This document shows, piece after piece, positions 17,227 through 26,137 of a DNA stretch of 64,000 nucleotides. A program made the position numbers and the translations under genes. The notes beneath the pieces are model-generated. The model ran no database searches. It saw nothing but the letters and a program-made list of their open reading frames with translations, and had not been told where the DNA came from. This stretch comes from Dehalococcoidia bacterium. GTDB taxonomy: Bacteria > Chloroflexota > Dehalococcoidia > GIF9 > UBA5629. The stretch is taken from assembly GCA_041653995.1 (NCBI GenBank), contig JBAZEK010000001.1, positions 992,001 through 1,056,000 on the forward strand, written 5' to 3'. The stretch's first letter is position 1. Each line of letters begins with the position of its first letter.

Positions 17227-18237
17227 TTACGCTCCGGGCTGCGGGTGCCGCAGGGCTTTACGCCTGGCGATCACGGACTGTGCCGCCTCACGTCCACGCT
17301 TGAGTGCCGAAAGATAGATCGCCCTGAGGTTCTGTGATTTGAGCTTCTCGCCATTGGCGCACCACTGGTAAATGGCCTGCCCGATTGTATAGGTGCCGGC
17401 GTAAGCCACGGCGATCTTGGGTATGATGCCCCATGCCGGTATCAGCCCGACCAGCATCCTGGCCAGCTGTCTCCAGAGAAACGCGCCGCCTATCACGGCG
17501 CTCATCTTGGGCACGGTCTCCTTCCAGTCTGCCGTCAATCCCATGGCGAGGGATATCTTATAGGCCATGAGGGCCTGGTTCTTGGTCAGGATCACCATGT
17601 CGGCTATGTTGAGCGGCAGGTCGAGAAATATGTTGATCTCGGCCAGGCCCGTGGTAAGGCTGTAAGTGCTGTTGACCAGGCATGTATCATCGATCAGTTT
17701 GCGGCAGACGGCTTCGCGCAACATGGGGACGTTTCGCGCAAGCTGAACCTCCCGCCCGGGGCAGGCGCGCAATATGGCCGGCGCCAGCACTCCGGTAAGC
17801 GACTGACGGTCGCCTGGATTCGCAACCACCGTCTCCGCATCCCACCAATCCCGCGCATCTTTCGAAATAACATCTCCGTCCTGCGGCAGATCGCTCCGGC
17901 CGTAACAGACGACTACGGGGATCTTATCGCGCCGCAGCTGTTTAAAGACATCTCTCTCCCGGGCGCAATCATCGCTGCCGCCAACCATCAGTATAGCCAG
18001 AGTGCAGGCGCCAAGCGGCATCTCGGCATTGAGGCTGCACTCACTCACCCTGGCTATAATTCCACTCTCCTGCGAGCGCGGCCCGGTGAGCAACTGGCTA
18101 ATCAGTAAAGATCTTCCCGTATCCTCTCCACCCAGCACGGCTAGATGAAAGGGTGATTCAGCCTGCCGGCGGATGGCATTGAGGTCCACTTCGCGCAGTA
18201 GTTTGAAGCCGGCTGCCAGGTCAGGCCACTTGGGCAT
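17227..18237 (-). CDS. DUF697/YcjF-type protein with a degenerate GTPase-like N-terminus
   Basis: The start is ATG 18237, with GGAGGAAAT just upstream. The frame is open further up but that part has no ribosome site. The 336-residue protein begins with a P-loop-like GGEDTGRSLLIS (about residues 29-40), in which the invariant Lys of Walker A is Arg, and CYGRSDLPQDGD sits where an NKxD motif would be. The C-terminal half (about 190-310) has the amphipathic helices of DUF697/YcjF proteins, such as INIFLDLPLNIADMVILTKN, and a membrane-seeking stretch WRQLARMLVGLIPAWGIIPK. Nucleotide binding is doubtful. Function is unknown. Confidence 0.65.
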   Translation of the reverse strand: MPKWPDLAAGFKLLREVDLNAIRRQAESPFHLAVLGGEDTGRSLLISQLLTGPRSQESGIIARVSECSLNAEMPLGACTLAILMVGGSDDCARERDVFKQLRRDKIPVVVCYGRSDLPQDGDVISKDARDWWDAETVVANPGDRQSLTGVLAPAILRACPGREVQLARNVPMLREAVCRKLIDDTCLVNSTYSLTTGLAEINIFLDLPLNIADMVILTKNQALMAYKISLAMGLTADWKETVPKMSAVIGGAFLWRQLARMLVGLIPAWGIIPKIAVAYAGTYTIGQAIYQWCANGEKLKSQNLRAIYLSALKRGREAAQSVIARRKALRHPQPGA

Positions 18238-18336
18238 GTATTTCCTCCACAACCTAAAGTTTAGCGCAACCCCTTTCTTATGGCTATAAACGGGCGGCGG
18301 CGGCGTGTTAAAATCTGTACAAGGAGCATCAGACAT

Positions 18337-18999
18337 ATGCAGAAAAAGAATTATCAGGCTATTCCTCTGTCGATTAAAACAGAGAAGAGTAAACTGAAGG
18401 CTGACCTGGAGCTGCTGCGGACCAGGGCGCTGGAGCTGGGTGCGGCGGGCGCCGAGATCATACGGGCCGACCAACTGGTGGTGGATGAGCGCGTCAGGTT
18501 GAAATGTTTAATACCGCGTTGCCTGCGGGCCGGCGAGACGCCGAACTGTCCTCCCAACGCGCCCGACCTCGACCTTGTCAGAAAAGCCTTTGCCCGATAC
18601 TCCTACGGCATATTGATTAAAACGCTGGTGGAGCCTCTGGAGGACTATGCGCCGGGCAAATCCAAGGACAGCGGCGGCACCGACCGCAGCCTGCTCTTTC
18701 ACGCGAAGACCGCAAAAATCATTTACGAGATCGAGCGACTGGCCTACCAGCACGGATATGCGCTGGCTATGGGTCTGGGTGGAGGGTCCTGCAAGGATTA
18801 CCTCTGCCACGGCCTGGTCTGCCAGTTCAAGGACAGCGGCAGGTGCCGCTTTCCCCTCAGATCCAGGCCGGCCATGGAGGCGCTGGGCATCGACGTGGTG
18901 GACATCATCGGCAAGGTTGGATGGAACGCCTACCCGCTGCTGGGCGAGGCCAGTGAGATCCCCTGCGCCACCTCCGTGGGGCTGGTGCTGATCGACTGA
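18337..18999 (+). CDS. DUF2284-family predicted metal-binding protein
   Basis: The 220-residue protein has the cysteine pattern of DUF2284: CLIPRC...NCPPNAPD at about residues 52-70, then GGGSCKDYLCHGLVCQFKDS at about 147-166 and a further Cys at GRCRFP. These eight or so cysteines probably bind iron-sulfur or zinc. AAGGAG lies ten bases before ATG 18337. The frame extends 19 codons upstream without a ribosome site. Many anaerobes carry such proteins and their role is not established. It is followed after 15 bases by a tiny gene with a perfect ribosome site, so the two are likely co-expressed. Confidence 0.8.
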   Translation: MQKKNYQAIPLSIKTEKSKLKADLELLRTRALELGAAGAEIIRADQLVVDERVRLKCLIPRCLRAGETPNCPPNAPDLDLVRKAFARYSYGILIKTLVEPLEDYAPGKSKDSGGTDRSLLFHAKTAKIIYEIERLAYQHGYALAMGLGGGSCKDYLCHGLVCQFKDSGRCRFPLRSRPAMEALGIDVVDIIGKVGWNAYPLLGEASEIPCATSVGLVLID

Positions 19000-19014
19000 A
19001 ACAAGGAGGATGAT

Positions 19015-19176
19015 ATGGCCAGAAGCGCAATGGAGATAACCGAGGATTTCCTGTCGGACGATCCCAAGACATGGGGCAAGCTGGCGAGCGATATCACCTA
19101 CCGGCGGCTGGAGCTGCTGCTGCTGCGCGAGATATTAATGGAACTTAAGAGGCTGAATCCGGGCAAGCCTGATTAG
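19015..19176 (+). CDS. Small 53-residue protein downstream of the DUF2284 gene
   Basis: An optimal AAGGAGG (19002-19008) precedes ATG 19015 by six bases. The peptide starts MARSAMEITEDFLSDDPKTW, continues with a leucine-rich helix (RRLELLLLREILMELKRLN) and ends PGKPD. It is predicted soluble and mostly helical, with a possible dimerising amphipathic helix. I do not recognise a family. The strong ribosome site, the codon use and the 15-base gap after the DUF2284 gene argue that it is a real gene. Confidence 0.6.
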   Translation: MARSAMEITEDFLSDDPKTWGKLASDITYRRLELLLLREILMELKRLNPGKPD

Positions 19177-19206
19177 CCCATAAGCTGATTTACGGCCACG
19201 AGACGA

Positions 19207-19491
19207 TTACCTGCGCAGGCGGCCGCGGTTGCCCCACCATCCACCGCCGTAAGCGGAGATATCAATGATGAACCCCAGTATGACCAGCGCCCAGGCGAAG
19301 GGATTGGCCATGCCCATATACAGATAGACGATTACATAGAATAACGCCGTATAGGGAAGAAAGATTATTCCCAGCAGCGGAATGATGAAGTTGGCGCCGA
19401 AAACCCTGGTAACCATATCTGAGAACAGCCACATGCAGACGAGTGCGAAGCGCGGACCGATCAACAGGAAAAGCGTGACAAAACAGCACAT
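19207..19491 (-). CDS. Small membrane protein (94 residues)
   Basis: The start is supported by AAGGAGGAGGCACC directly before ATG 19491. The product has three hydrophobic segments (about residues 4-25, 34-58 and 60-80), including LLGIIFLPYTALFYVIVYLY, and a Gly/Trp/Arg-rich tail GGGWWGNRGRLRR. It is convergent with the 53-residue gene. It resembles small uncharacterised inner-membrane proteins. No function can be proposed. Confidence 0.65.
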   Translation of the reverse strand: MCCFVTLFLLIGPRFALVCMWLFSDMVTRVFGANFIIPLLGIIFLPYTALFYVIVYLYMGMANPFAWALVILGFIIDISAYGGGWWGNRGRLRR

Positions 19492-19619
19492 GGTGCCTCC
19501 TCCTTGCTTGATGTAATGGCATATTATTATGACAGATTTTATTTTATTATTACAGCGCAGTATCCTGATACATCGGCCCTGAATATAAACGACCGATGCT
19601 ATAGAATATACGGATTAAT

Positions 19620-20501
19620 ATGCTGGCAAACTGGAGATCGTCGCCGTTTCTGGCGCTGGCCGCGCTGGTAGTAATTACCGCGGTCTGGGGCTACACTTTT
19701 ACCATCGTACAGGCGGCTGTCGAACTGATGCCGGTCATGGATTTCATGGCCTGGCGCTTCGCCGCCGCTGCGCTGGTAATGCTTGTAATCCGGCCGCAAT
19801 GCCTGCGCGGTATCACACGTCAGGAACTGCTGCGCGGCGCCGGGCTCGGCGTCGCGCTCGGGCTCGGCTATATCACGCAGACTTACGGTCTGCTGTATGC
19901 CTCCGCGGCGGTGTCCGGATTTATCACCGGCATGTTCGTGGTGCTGACGCCGGTCATGGCCTGGATCATCCTTCGACATAAAACAGACGGTAAAACCTGG
20001 CTGCTGGTCGCGCTGGCCACCATCGGAGTGGCCCTGCTCAGCCTCAACGGATGGTCGGTCGGCCCCGGCGAATTGCTAACGCTTGCATGCGCGGTACTTT
20101 TCGCCATACATATAGTCGGTCTGGGCGAATGGTCCCCCTATTATGATCCTTATACTTTTGCCTTCCTGCAGATCGCCACTGTGGCTGTAATCTCCTTAAT
20201 TGCCGCGCTGCCGGGCGGCTTTACCCCGCCGCCAAACACAGAAGTCTGGATAACCATAGGAATTACAGCGGTATTTGCCACAGCGCTTGCCTTCATCGTG
20301 CAAACCTGGGCCCAATCCCTGGTATCACCCACGCGGGCGGCCATCGTAATGACTATGGAACCCGTGTTTGCCGGATTTTTCGCCGTCGTTATCGGAGGAG
20401 ACCAGTTGACATTTAGGACGCTGCTGGGAGGAGCCTGCATCGTGGCAGCCATGCTCATCATCAACCTGAGGTCCGTGCACGCCACTCCCAGGGATACCTG
20501 A
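19620..20501 (+). CDS. DMT-superfamily (EamA) transporter
   Basis: The 293-residue protein has ten hydrophobic helices in two EamA halves. The first half starts VVITAVWGYTFTIVQ and contains FMAWRFAAAALVML. The second half contains AFIVQTWAQSLVSPTRAAIV and MTMEPVFAGFFAVVIGGDQL, the typical end-of-domain motifs. Members export amino acids, nucleosides or other metabolites, and the substrate cannot be inferred here. It stands alone with its own upstream AT-rich stretch. Confidence 0.88.
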   Translation: MLANWRSSPFLALAALVVITAVWGYTFTIVQAAVELMPVMDFMAWRFAAAALVMLVIRPQCLRGITRQELLRGAGLGVALGLGYITQTYGLLYASAAVSGFITGMFVVLTPVMAWIILRHKTDGKTWLLVALATIGVALLSLNGWSVGPGELLTLACAVLFAIHIVGLGEWSPYYDPYTFAFLQIATVAVISLIAALPGGFTPPPNTEVWITIGITAVFATALAFIVQTWAQSLVSPTRAAIVMTMEPVFAGFFAVVIGGDQLTFRTLLGGACIVAAMLIINLRSVHATPRDT

Positions 20502-20589
20502 AACTGCGGCTATCTCATTAATATACATTTCCCCTTACCTCAATAGTAGGATAGAATCTTTTTATACTATACTGTTAAGCGGAAAAGAC

Positions 20590-21513
20590 ATGGGAGAGAT
20601 GACTCATATGATTAAACGGTTGTACGATCACATTAATATAAAACTCACGTTTATTATGCTCTGTGTGTTTCTTATATCAGGCGGCTGCTCAGCGCCGGGC
20701 CCGGAGGGATTCGCCGTTTACCTCACCGAAGGAGATATACCCCCTTTAAAGATGCCGATCATGAGCCATGTCGATCTCGCAGAGCAGCCCGTCATCTCGA
20801 CCAAAGACATCGTCTCGTACAATGTTATAACGCATGAAATTTTACTGACTGCGGATGTCTTCGTTCGCGTCTCCAGCCTGCATGTCCCCACCAGCGGCAG
20901 GTCGTTTATGGTCTGCGTCGACCGTCAACCGATATACTGGGGCGCCTTCTGGACGCCGTTATCGTCCCAGTCATTCGACGGCATCACCATAATGAAACCG
21001 CTTGGCTCCAGTGATTCAAGGGTCATTAAAATCGAGCCCGGCTATCCATCGGCTTCTTACTTCAATGGCGAAGACCCCAGAAATAATCTGGAGGTAATAG
21101 GGTCGCTGCAACAGGCCGGTAAGTTATCGGTCATAACATCGGAATACCCTGTGGACACGCTTCCGCATTCCCTCAAAGGATACGAGCTGTATTCCTGGCC
21201 GATTAACGGACTGTGGCATTTCACGCTGGTTACGGGCACCAACCGCGAAAAAACACTGGAAGAGATAATCAGCACGGAAAACATTGTCTCCGCAGAGGGA
21301 TGGGTACATGTGCAGGTGGCAGGATTGGATGCGCTGATAACCCTGCTCGGCAGGCTTCCTCAAAACGAGCATGTCCTCTGGCTTGCAAAGCTACGGCCGC
21401 AGCAAACTCCGCAATCCACTATTAACATCATGCTGCCCGCTTCAGAGATTATCGACACTATCAGGGATCACGCCAGGCAGTATGGTTTAAACTTCGTAGC
21501 ACCGGCACAATAA
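20590..21513 (+). CDS. Lipoprotein of unknown function
   Basis: The 307-residue protein has a long N-terminus and a lipobox ISGGC at about residue 33, so it is probably anchored to the membrane surface. ATG 20590 has a weak purine-rich site, and ATG 20605 or 20608 are alternatives. The mature part is beta-rich, with DVFVRVSSLHVPTSGRSFMV and IYWGAFWTPLSS. No conserved domain was recognised. It lies just upstream of the promoter for the aspartate genes and is not obviously part of that operon. Confidence 0.6.
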   Translation: MGEMTHMIKRLYDHINIKLTFIMLCVFLISGGCSAPGPEGFAVYLTEGDIPPLKMPIMSHVDLAEQPVISTKDIVSYNVITHEILLTADVFVRVSSLHVPTSGRSFMVCVDRQPIYWGAFWTPLSSQSFDGITIMKPLGSSDSRVIKIEPGYPSASYFNGEDPRNNLEVIGSLQQAGKLSVITSEYPVDTLPHSLKGYELYSWPINGLWHFTLVTGTNREKTLEEIISTENIVSAEGWVHVQVAGLDALITLLGRLPQNEHVLWLAKLRPQQTPQSTINIMLPASEIIDTIRDHARQYGLNFVAPAQ

Positions 21514-21535
21514 TCCAGCACAATATGACATCGCA

Positions 21536-21564
21536 TTGACAAAGAATTTCTGCAATAATATCCT
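21536..21564 (+). promoter_or_regulatory. Promoter of the asdA-aspT pair
   Basis: TTGACA (21536-21541), a 17-base spacer and TATCCT (21559-21564) lie about 120 bases before the decarboxylase start. The long leader between is AT-rich, and no riboswitch was recognised in it. Confidence 0.5.
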
Positions 21565-21682
21565 GACTATTAGAGGCGAGGATGTACGTGATATGGTCAG
21601 CAAGTATAGCCATATGAGTTACGTATAAAAGATATTAACAAATACCGGAATTAATGATCGACAGTTGATTAAGGGAGGCAGT

Positions 21683-23278
21683 ATGAAGCCGTCTGATGAG
21701 AAGCGCTATGAGAAACTCAGTCCATTTGAGCTGAAAGATAAGCTCATTAAAATCGCAGGTACCAACCATGAGCGTATGATGATGAATGCCGGGCGGGGCA
21801 ATCCAAACTGGATAGCCGTTACGCCACGATCAGCCTTCTACGAATTGGGTATTTTTGCCAACGAAGAGGCTCTACGCAACGTAGATTTGCCCGCCGTGGG
21901 CATGTCTCCTTTGAAGCCCGGCTCGGCAAGCAGGTTAAGACATTACCTGGATCAGCATCAATCCTCACCCGGCGCGAGATTGCTGCGTGAGTCACTGGAT
22001 TATATCAGGGACGTGCTCACGATAGACGAGGATGACTTCACCTACGAAATGGTAGATGGCATTTTGGGCGACCATTATCCCGAGCCGGACCGGATGCTGT
22101 CGTTCTGTGAGAAGGTAGTACAAAAATATCTTGACCAGGAGATGTTCGCGGGCAATCCTCCACCAGGTAACTTTGACCTGTTCGCCACCGAAGGCGGCAC
22201 GGCCGCTATGGACTATATCTTCACCAGCCTCATGGAGAACCATCTATTACACAAAGGGGACACTATTGCTATCGGTACGCCGATCTTCACACCTTATATT
22301 GAGATACCCAGGCTGAATGACTATCAGTTTGTCGAGCTCGAGATAAAACAGAACGAGGATAAATACTGGCAGTATACTGAGCAGGAAATAAACAAACTGG
22401 CCGACCCGGCCGTCAAGGCCTTCTTTCTGGTGCATCCCTCCAATCCCACATCGGTAGCTATAGATGATTCTACTCTGAAGATGCTCGCTGATTTAGTGCG
22501 TACCAAACGCAAAGACCTGATCATACTTACCGATGATGTATATGGCACGTTTGTCAACGGGTTCCGGTCTATTGCCGCCGTTGCGCCGCGCAATACCATA
22601 CTCGTATATTCGTTCTCCAAATACTTCGGCGCCACGGGCTGGAGACTTGGGATCATTGGCATTCACCAGGATAATGCCTTCGATAAAATGATTGCAGCTC
22701 TGCCCGGTGAAACAAGGGCCGGTTTGCGCCAGCGTTACAGCACCGTAGTGCTTGAACCCGATAAAATGAAGCTGATAGACCGAATGGTGGCAGACAGCAG
22801 ATCGGTGGCTTTGCATCATACCGCCGGATTATCCACCCCTCAGCAGGTGATGATGGCGCTGTTTTCACTCTACTGCCTGCTGGATAAGGAAAATGTCTAC
22901 AAGAGAGTTGCTCAATATATCGTCGCGCACAGGTTTTCTACGCTCTATGACTCCCTGGGGGTACCGGCGCCGGAGAACAAATACGATGCTCATTACTATA
23001 CCACCATAGACGTTCCTGCGCTGGCCAGACTACGCTATGGCGAGGAATTCACGCGTTTCCTGGTTAATAAGCACCAGCCCATAGATTTCGTGGTGAGACT
23101 GGCTGAGGACAAATCCATTGTGTTGATGGATGGCGGCGGATTCGATGCGCCGGAGATGTCGGTTAGAGTATCACTGGCCAACCTCCCCAACGCTACCTAT
23201 TCGGCCATAGGTAAAGAGATCAGCGAGCTTCTCGATACATACTACAACGAATGGCGGCAATCGAAGCGTAAATCATAG
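21683..23278 (+). CDS. asdA: Bifunctional aspartate aminotransferase / L-aspartate 4-decarboxylase
   Basis: The 531-residue PLP enzyme converts L-aspartate to L-alanine and CO2. Its length is that of AsdA, well above the roughly 400 of ordinary aminotransferases. Characteristic parts are MMNAGRGNPNWIAVTPRSAF near residue 33, FDLFATEGGTAAMDYIF near 168, HPSNPTSVAIDD near 252 and the PLP-lysine segment SFSKYFGATGWRLG (Lys313). The start is ATG 21683 with AGGGAGG upstream. A start 18 bases earlier lacks such a site. The next gene is an AspT-type antiporter, and the pair is the classic decarboxylative proton-motive couple. Confidence 0.93.
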   Translation: MKPSDEKRYEKLSPFELKDKLIKIAGTNHERMMMNAGRGNPNWIAVTPRSAFYELGIFANEEALRNVDLPAVGMSPLKPGSASRLRHYLDQHQSSPGARLLRESLDYIRDVLTIDEDDFTYEMVDGILGDHYPEPDRMLSFCEKVVQKYLDQEMFAGNPPPGNFDLFATEGGTAAMDYIFTSLMENHLLHKGDTIAIGTPIFTPYIEIPRLNDYQFVELEIKQNEDKYWQYTEQEINKLADPAVKAFFLVHPSNPTSVAIDDSTLKMLADLVRTKRKDLIILTDDVYGTFVNGFRSIAAVAPRNTILVYSFSKYFGATGWRLGIIGIHQDNAFDKMIAALPGETRAGLRQRYSTVVLEPDKMKLIDRMVADSRSVALHHTAGLSTPQQVMMALFSLYCLLDKENVYKRVAQYIVAHRFSTLYDSLGVPAPENKYDAHYYTTIDVPALARLRYGEEFTRFLVNKHQPIDFVVRLAEDKSIVLMDGGGFDAPEMSVRVSLANLPNATYSAIGKEISELLDTYYNEWRQSKRKS

Positions 23279-23313
23279 TCGTTTTACACTGACGTAAACA
23301 GGGGGTGTCTCAC

Positions 23314-24996
23314 GTGGAACTTATTGTCAATATCTGCCGCAATAACCCTGAGATTGTCCTGTTCCTGGCCATGGCCATTGGCTATGCTCTTGGCAAAATC
23401 AAATTTTTCGGCATAAGCCTGGGCGCCACAACCTGTACGCTGTTGGCTGCGCTGGTATTGGGACAAATGAACGTAGAGGTGTCCCCTCTGTTAAAAACAG
23501 TGAGCTTTGCGCTGTTTATGTTTGCCATCGGTTACAGGGTGGGGCCGCAGTTCTTCGGTGCACTGAAAAAAGACGGCCTTAACTATCTCTGGATATCGCT
23601 TATAGTATGCTTTGCGGGACTGGCGGCCGCAATCTTCCTCGGCAAGCTGCTGAATTTTGACCAGGGCACCACGGCCGGCCTGTTCGCCGGCTCAATGACC
23701 CAGTCGGCCGCCATCGGCACGGCCGAAGGCGCCATTGCCCAATTGCCCGTCAGTGAAGCGCAGAAAACATTGCTTGATGCCAATGTAGCCGTGGCCTACG
23801 CCATTACTTACATCTTTGGAACAGCCGGTACCATAGTATTTCTGAAAATGGTTCCCCGCATGATGCGTATAAATTTGAAGCAGGAGGCCCGGAAGCTGGA
23901 AGAGCAGATGAACGGTGGCGCCGCTGCAGCGGATAAACCGGAGCTGTTTTCCTGGTCCAGGCAGCTTGAGCTGCGCGCCTATCGAATACCGGCAAGCGGC
24001 ATAGCCGCTAAAACAGTCAGCCAGCTGGAGTCTCTATTTCCCGAGAGGGTTTACGTAACCAGGATCAAGCGTAACAGCGGAGTAATCAAGGTGGAGCCCG
24101 ATACAATCATACAGGCTGATGATCTGATCGCTCTGTCAGGCAATGCCAAATCGCTGCTGGCGGCACCACGGCTGATAGGCCCTGAGATTGATATCGCCGA
24201 CATTGCTGAAGTTTTAGGCGAGGTTATGGAGGTCTGCATCCTGAATAAGAAGGTTATTGGCCAAACGTTGGGCGAACTCAGCAAGAGCAAGCAGGCTCAT
24301 GGTATATTCCTGAGCAGGGTAACACGCCAGGGCCACGAAATTCCCATAACCCGCGATACCGAAGTGCATAAGTGCGACGTCTTCCAACTAATTGGCGTAA
24401 GAGAGGATGTGGAGAGGGTGATCAACTACCTCGGCTACCCCGAACGACCCACCAATATTACCGACCTCGTTATGCTGGGCCTGGGTATTGTTCTCGGCAC
24501 ATTGCTGGGACTGATCGTATTGCACGTGGGTAACCTGCCGATTACGCTGGGAGTGGGTGGGGGCGTGCTGGTATCCGGACTGGTCTTTGGCTGGTTGCGC
24601 TCGATACACCCGACTTTCGGACAGATTCCAGGGGGAGCACAATGGCTGCTTTCTGACCTGGGGCTTAATCTGTTCATAGCCTGTGTAGGGGTATCTGCCG
24701 CAGTACAAGCGGTGCAGGCCTTCGAGACCACCGGATTGAGTGTATTCCTTGCGGGCGTGGCACTATCCCTGCTGCCAATCATACTCGGCCTGCTCTTCGG
24801 TCGCTACATACTGAAAATGAACATCGTATTGTTGCTGGGAGCGGTCTCCGGCGCAAGGGTGATAACGGCAGCGCTTAACACACTACAGGAAGACGCCGAT
24901 AGTACCGCTCCTGCCCTTGGCTACGCAGTACCTTACGCTTTCAGCAATGTGATCCTTACGGTGTTTGGCAGCGTAATAATAAACGTCATGGCATGA
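23314..24996 (+). CDS. aspT: Aspartate:alanine antiporter (AAEx/AspT family)
   Basis: The roughly 560-residue membrane protein exchanges external aspartate for internal alanine. The N-terminal membrane block ends near residue 190 and contains GLFAGSMTQSAAIGTAEGAI. Two TrkA-C/RCK_C-like domains fill about residues 200-380 (for example VYVTRIKRNSGVIKVEPDT and FLSRVTRQGHEIPITRDTEV). A second membrane block follows, with a matching LLGAVSGARVITAALNTLQE. I favour GTG 23314, eight bases after GGGGG. GTG 23305 is also possible. Coupling with AsdA makes the exchange plus decarboxylation electrogenic and proton-consuming in known systems. Confidence 0.9.
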   Translation: MELIVNICRNNPEIVLFLAMAIGYALGKIKFFGISLGATTCTLLAALVLGQMNVEVSPLLKTVSFALFMFAIGYRVGPQFFGALKKDGLNYLWISLIVCFAGLAAAIFLGKLLNFDQGTTAGLFAGSMTQSAAIGTAEGAIAQLPVSEAQKTLLDANVAVAYAITYIFGTAGTIVFLKMVPRMMRINLKQEARKLEEQMNGGAAAADKPELFSWSRQLELRAYRIPASGIAAKTVSQLESLFPERVYVTRIKRNSGVIKVEPDTIIQADDLIALSGNAKSLLAAPRLIGPEIDIADIAEVLGEVMEVCILNKKVIGQTLGELSKSKQAHGIFLSRVTRQGHEIPITRDTEVHKCDVFQLIGVREDVERVINYLGYPERPTNITDLVMLGLGIVLGTLLGLIVLHVGNLPITLGVGGGVLVSGLVFGWLRSIHPTFGQIPGGAQWLLSDLGLNLFIACVGVSAAVQAVQAFETTGLSVFLAGVALSLLPIILGLLFGRYILKMNIVLLLGAVSGARVITAALNTLQEDADSTAPALGYAVPYAFSNVILTVFGSVIINVMA

Positions 24997-25023
24997 GAAA
25001 GACTGGGGATATGCTCAGAACCA

Positions 25024-25953
25024 TCACCACATATGCACCCATTTTCTGATCTCCGTCATGATTATTATGGTCTTTTTCTCTACGCCCTCCAGCGAATTGA
25101 TGCGGTTATTGAGGAATTCCGAGAAAGCTTCAATAGATTCAAACCACGCCCATACGCCTATATCGTAATTGCCGGCCGTTAAAAGCACCTGCCTGACCTC
25201 GTCCATGTCGGAGAAGTAGTCTGCAATGCGGTTTAGCGCGCCGTTATCCACTTTCAGTGCTATTACAGAGGTGATCATTTTACCCAAACGAACGTTGGGG
25301 AAAGCCTGTATATGTATTACGTTATTACTTAACAGATTATTTATTCTGCGCCTGATAGTGGCAGAGCTCATGTTGAGGCTTTTAGCCAGGCGGGTATTGC
25401 TCTGATGCGCATCCTTTTCGAGCGCAGAAACAATCTTCAGGTCGATGTCGTCCACCGGTTTGCCGGTTGTTTGAACAATCCCTCCAGCCCGCGATAGATT
25501 AACAAACGCATATTTCCTGTATTCCGTACAGATTGCAGTGTCTGTCTCCAGCACCCCGTTCATCGTGTATAGCACGGTGTTTAAAAATTTGGAATACGCT
25601 TCCACTGTGACAAACCAGCAGACCATTATCATGTTGAAGCGGCCGGCGGCTAATGCCAGAAATCCCACTTCTTCTTGTTTTGTCAGAAGATCAGCCGTGC
25701 GTGAAATGGCATTGTTTTCAACTTTCAATAATATTGCGACGGTAAGTGAAGTTCTGGCCCGGTTGATCTGTACCGCCTGGATACGTATGATATCGTCCCT
25801 GATCAGCCTGTTAACCCTGCGCCGAACCGTAGGCGCACATATATCGAGCGCTTCAGCCAGTTCTCTGCTACTCATAGAGGCATCCTTCTCCAGTGCGGCA
25901 ACTATTTTTTTGTCGATATCATCTATGTGCTTCATTGTCGTTATTAGTATCAT
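25024..25953 (-). CDS. Double-length Lrp/AsnC-family transcriptional regulator (copy 1)
   Basis: The 309-residue protein contains two Lrp units in tandem. Unit 1 has a helix-turn-helix (ELAEALDICAPTVRRRVNRL, residues 31-50) and a RAM-like ligand domain to about residue 150. Unit 2 repeats both (RLAKSLNMSSATIRRRINNL near residue 190, then the second RAM domain). Ordinary Lrp proteins are about 150 residues. It is transcribed divergently from a class III CoA-transferase pair and probably controls it. A paralogue of identical length lies at 31974-32903 in front of a second transferase pair. ATG 25953 lacks a clear ribosome site, and ATG 25935 is an alternative. Confidence 0.82.
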   Translation of the reverse strand: MILITTMKHIDDIDKKIVAALEKDASMSSRELAEALDICAPTVRRRVNRLIRDDIIRIQAVQINRARTSLTVAILLKVENNAISRTADLLTKQEEVGFLALAAGRFNMIMVCWFVTVEAYSKFLNTVLYTMNGVLETDTAICTEYRKYAFVNLSRAGGIVQTTGKPVDDIDLKIVSALEKDAHQSNTRLAKSLNMSSATIRRRINNLLSNNVIHIQAFPNVRLGKMITSVIALKVDNGALNRIADYFSDMDEVRQVLLTAGNYDIGVWAWFESIEAFSEFLNNRINSLEGVEKKTIIIMTEIRKWVHMW

Positions 25954-25977
25954 ATACTACTTGTTTTGTAAAAGAAA

Positions 25978-26037
25978 TGATCAATTTGTTCATATTTCAT
26001 ATCAATTGAATAATTTTACTAAATATTAATGAACAAA
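25978..26037. promoter_or_regulatory. Putative operator of the double-Lrp regulator (copy 1)
   Basis: The AT-rich divergent gap holds TGATCAAT (25978-25985), overlapping by one base a perfect inverted pair TTTGTTCAT (25985-25993) and ATGAACAAA (26029-26037). The pair ends just before the -35 box at 26041. TGATCAAT recurs at the same distance from the paralogous regulator (32929). Confidence 0.45.
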
Positions 26038-26040
26038 TCA

Positions 26041-26068
26041 TTGACTTGCGAAAAAACAGTGCTATTAT
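26041..26068 (+). promoter_or_regulatory. Promoter of CoA-transferase cassette 1
   Basis: TTGACT (26041-26046), 16 bases starting TGCG, then TATTAT (26063-26068). The same arrangement (TTGACA, TGCG, 16 bases, TAACAT) occurs before cassette 2, which supports both. Confidence 0.55.
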
Positions 26069-26137
26069 GCAGATACCTTCAATAATTTAACCCAAGCGCA
26101 AAGTGCAGCGATAATATATTTATCGAGTTGGGGATAG

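Noticed and set aside
18238..18474. N-terminal extension of the DUF697-type gene
   Set aside because: It would cover the DUF2284 promoter and start region on the other strand and has no ribosome site, whereas ATG 18237 follows GGAGGAAA.
25024..25953. Double Lrp-type protein as a fused siroheme decarboxylase (AhbA-AhbB/NirDL-like)
   Set aside because: Tandem AsnC-like proteins can be heme-pathway decarboxylases, but both halves here keep clear HTH sequences (for example PTVRRRVNRL), there are no heme genes nearby, and both copies are divergent from the genes they would regulate.
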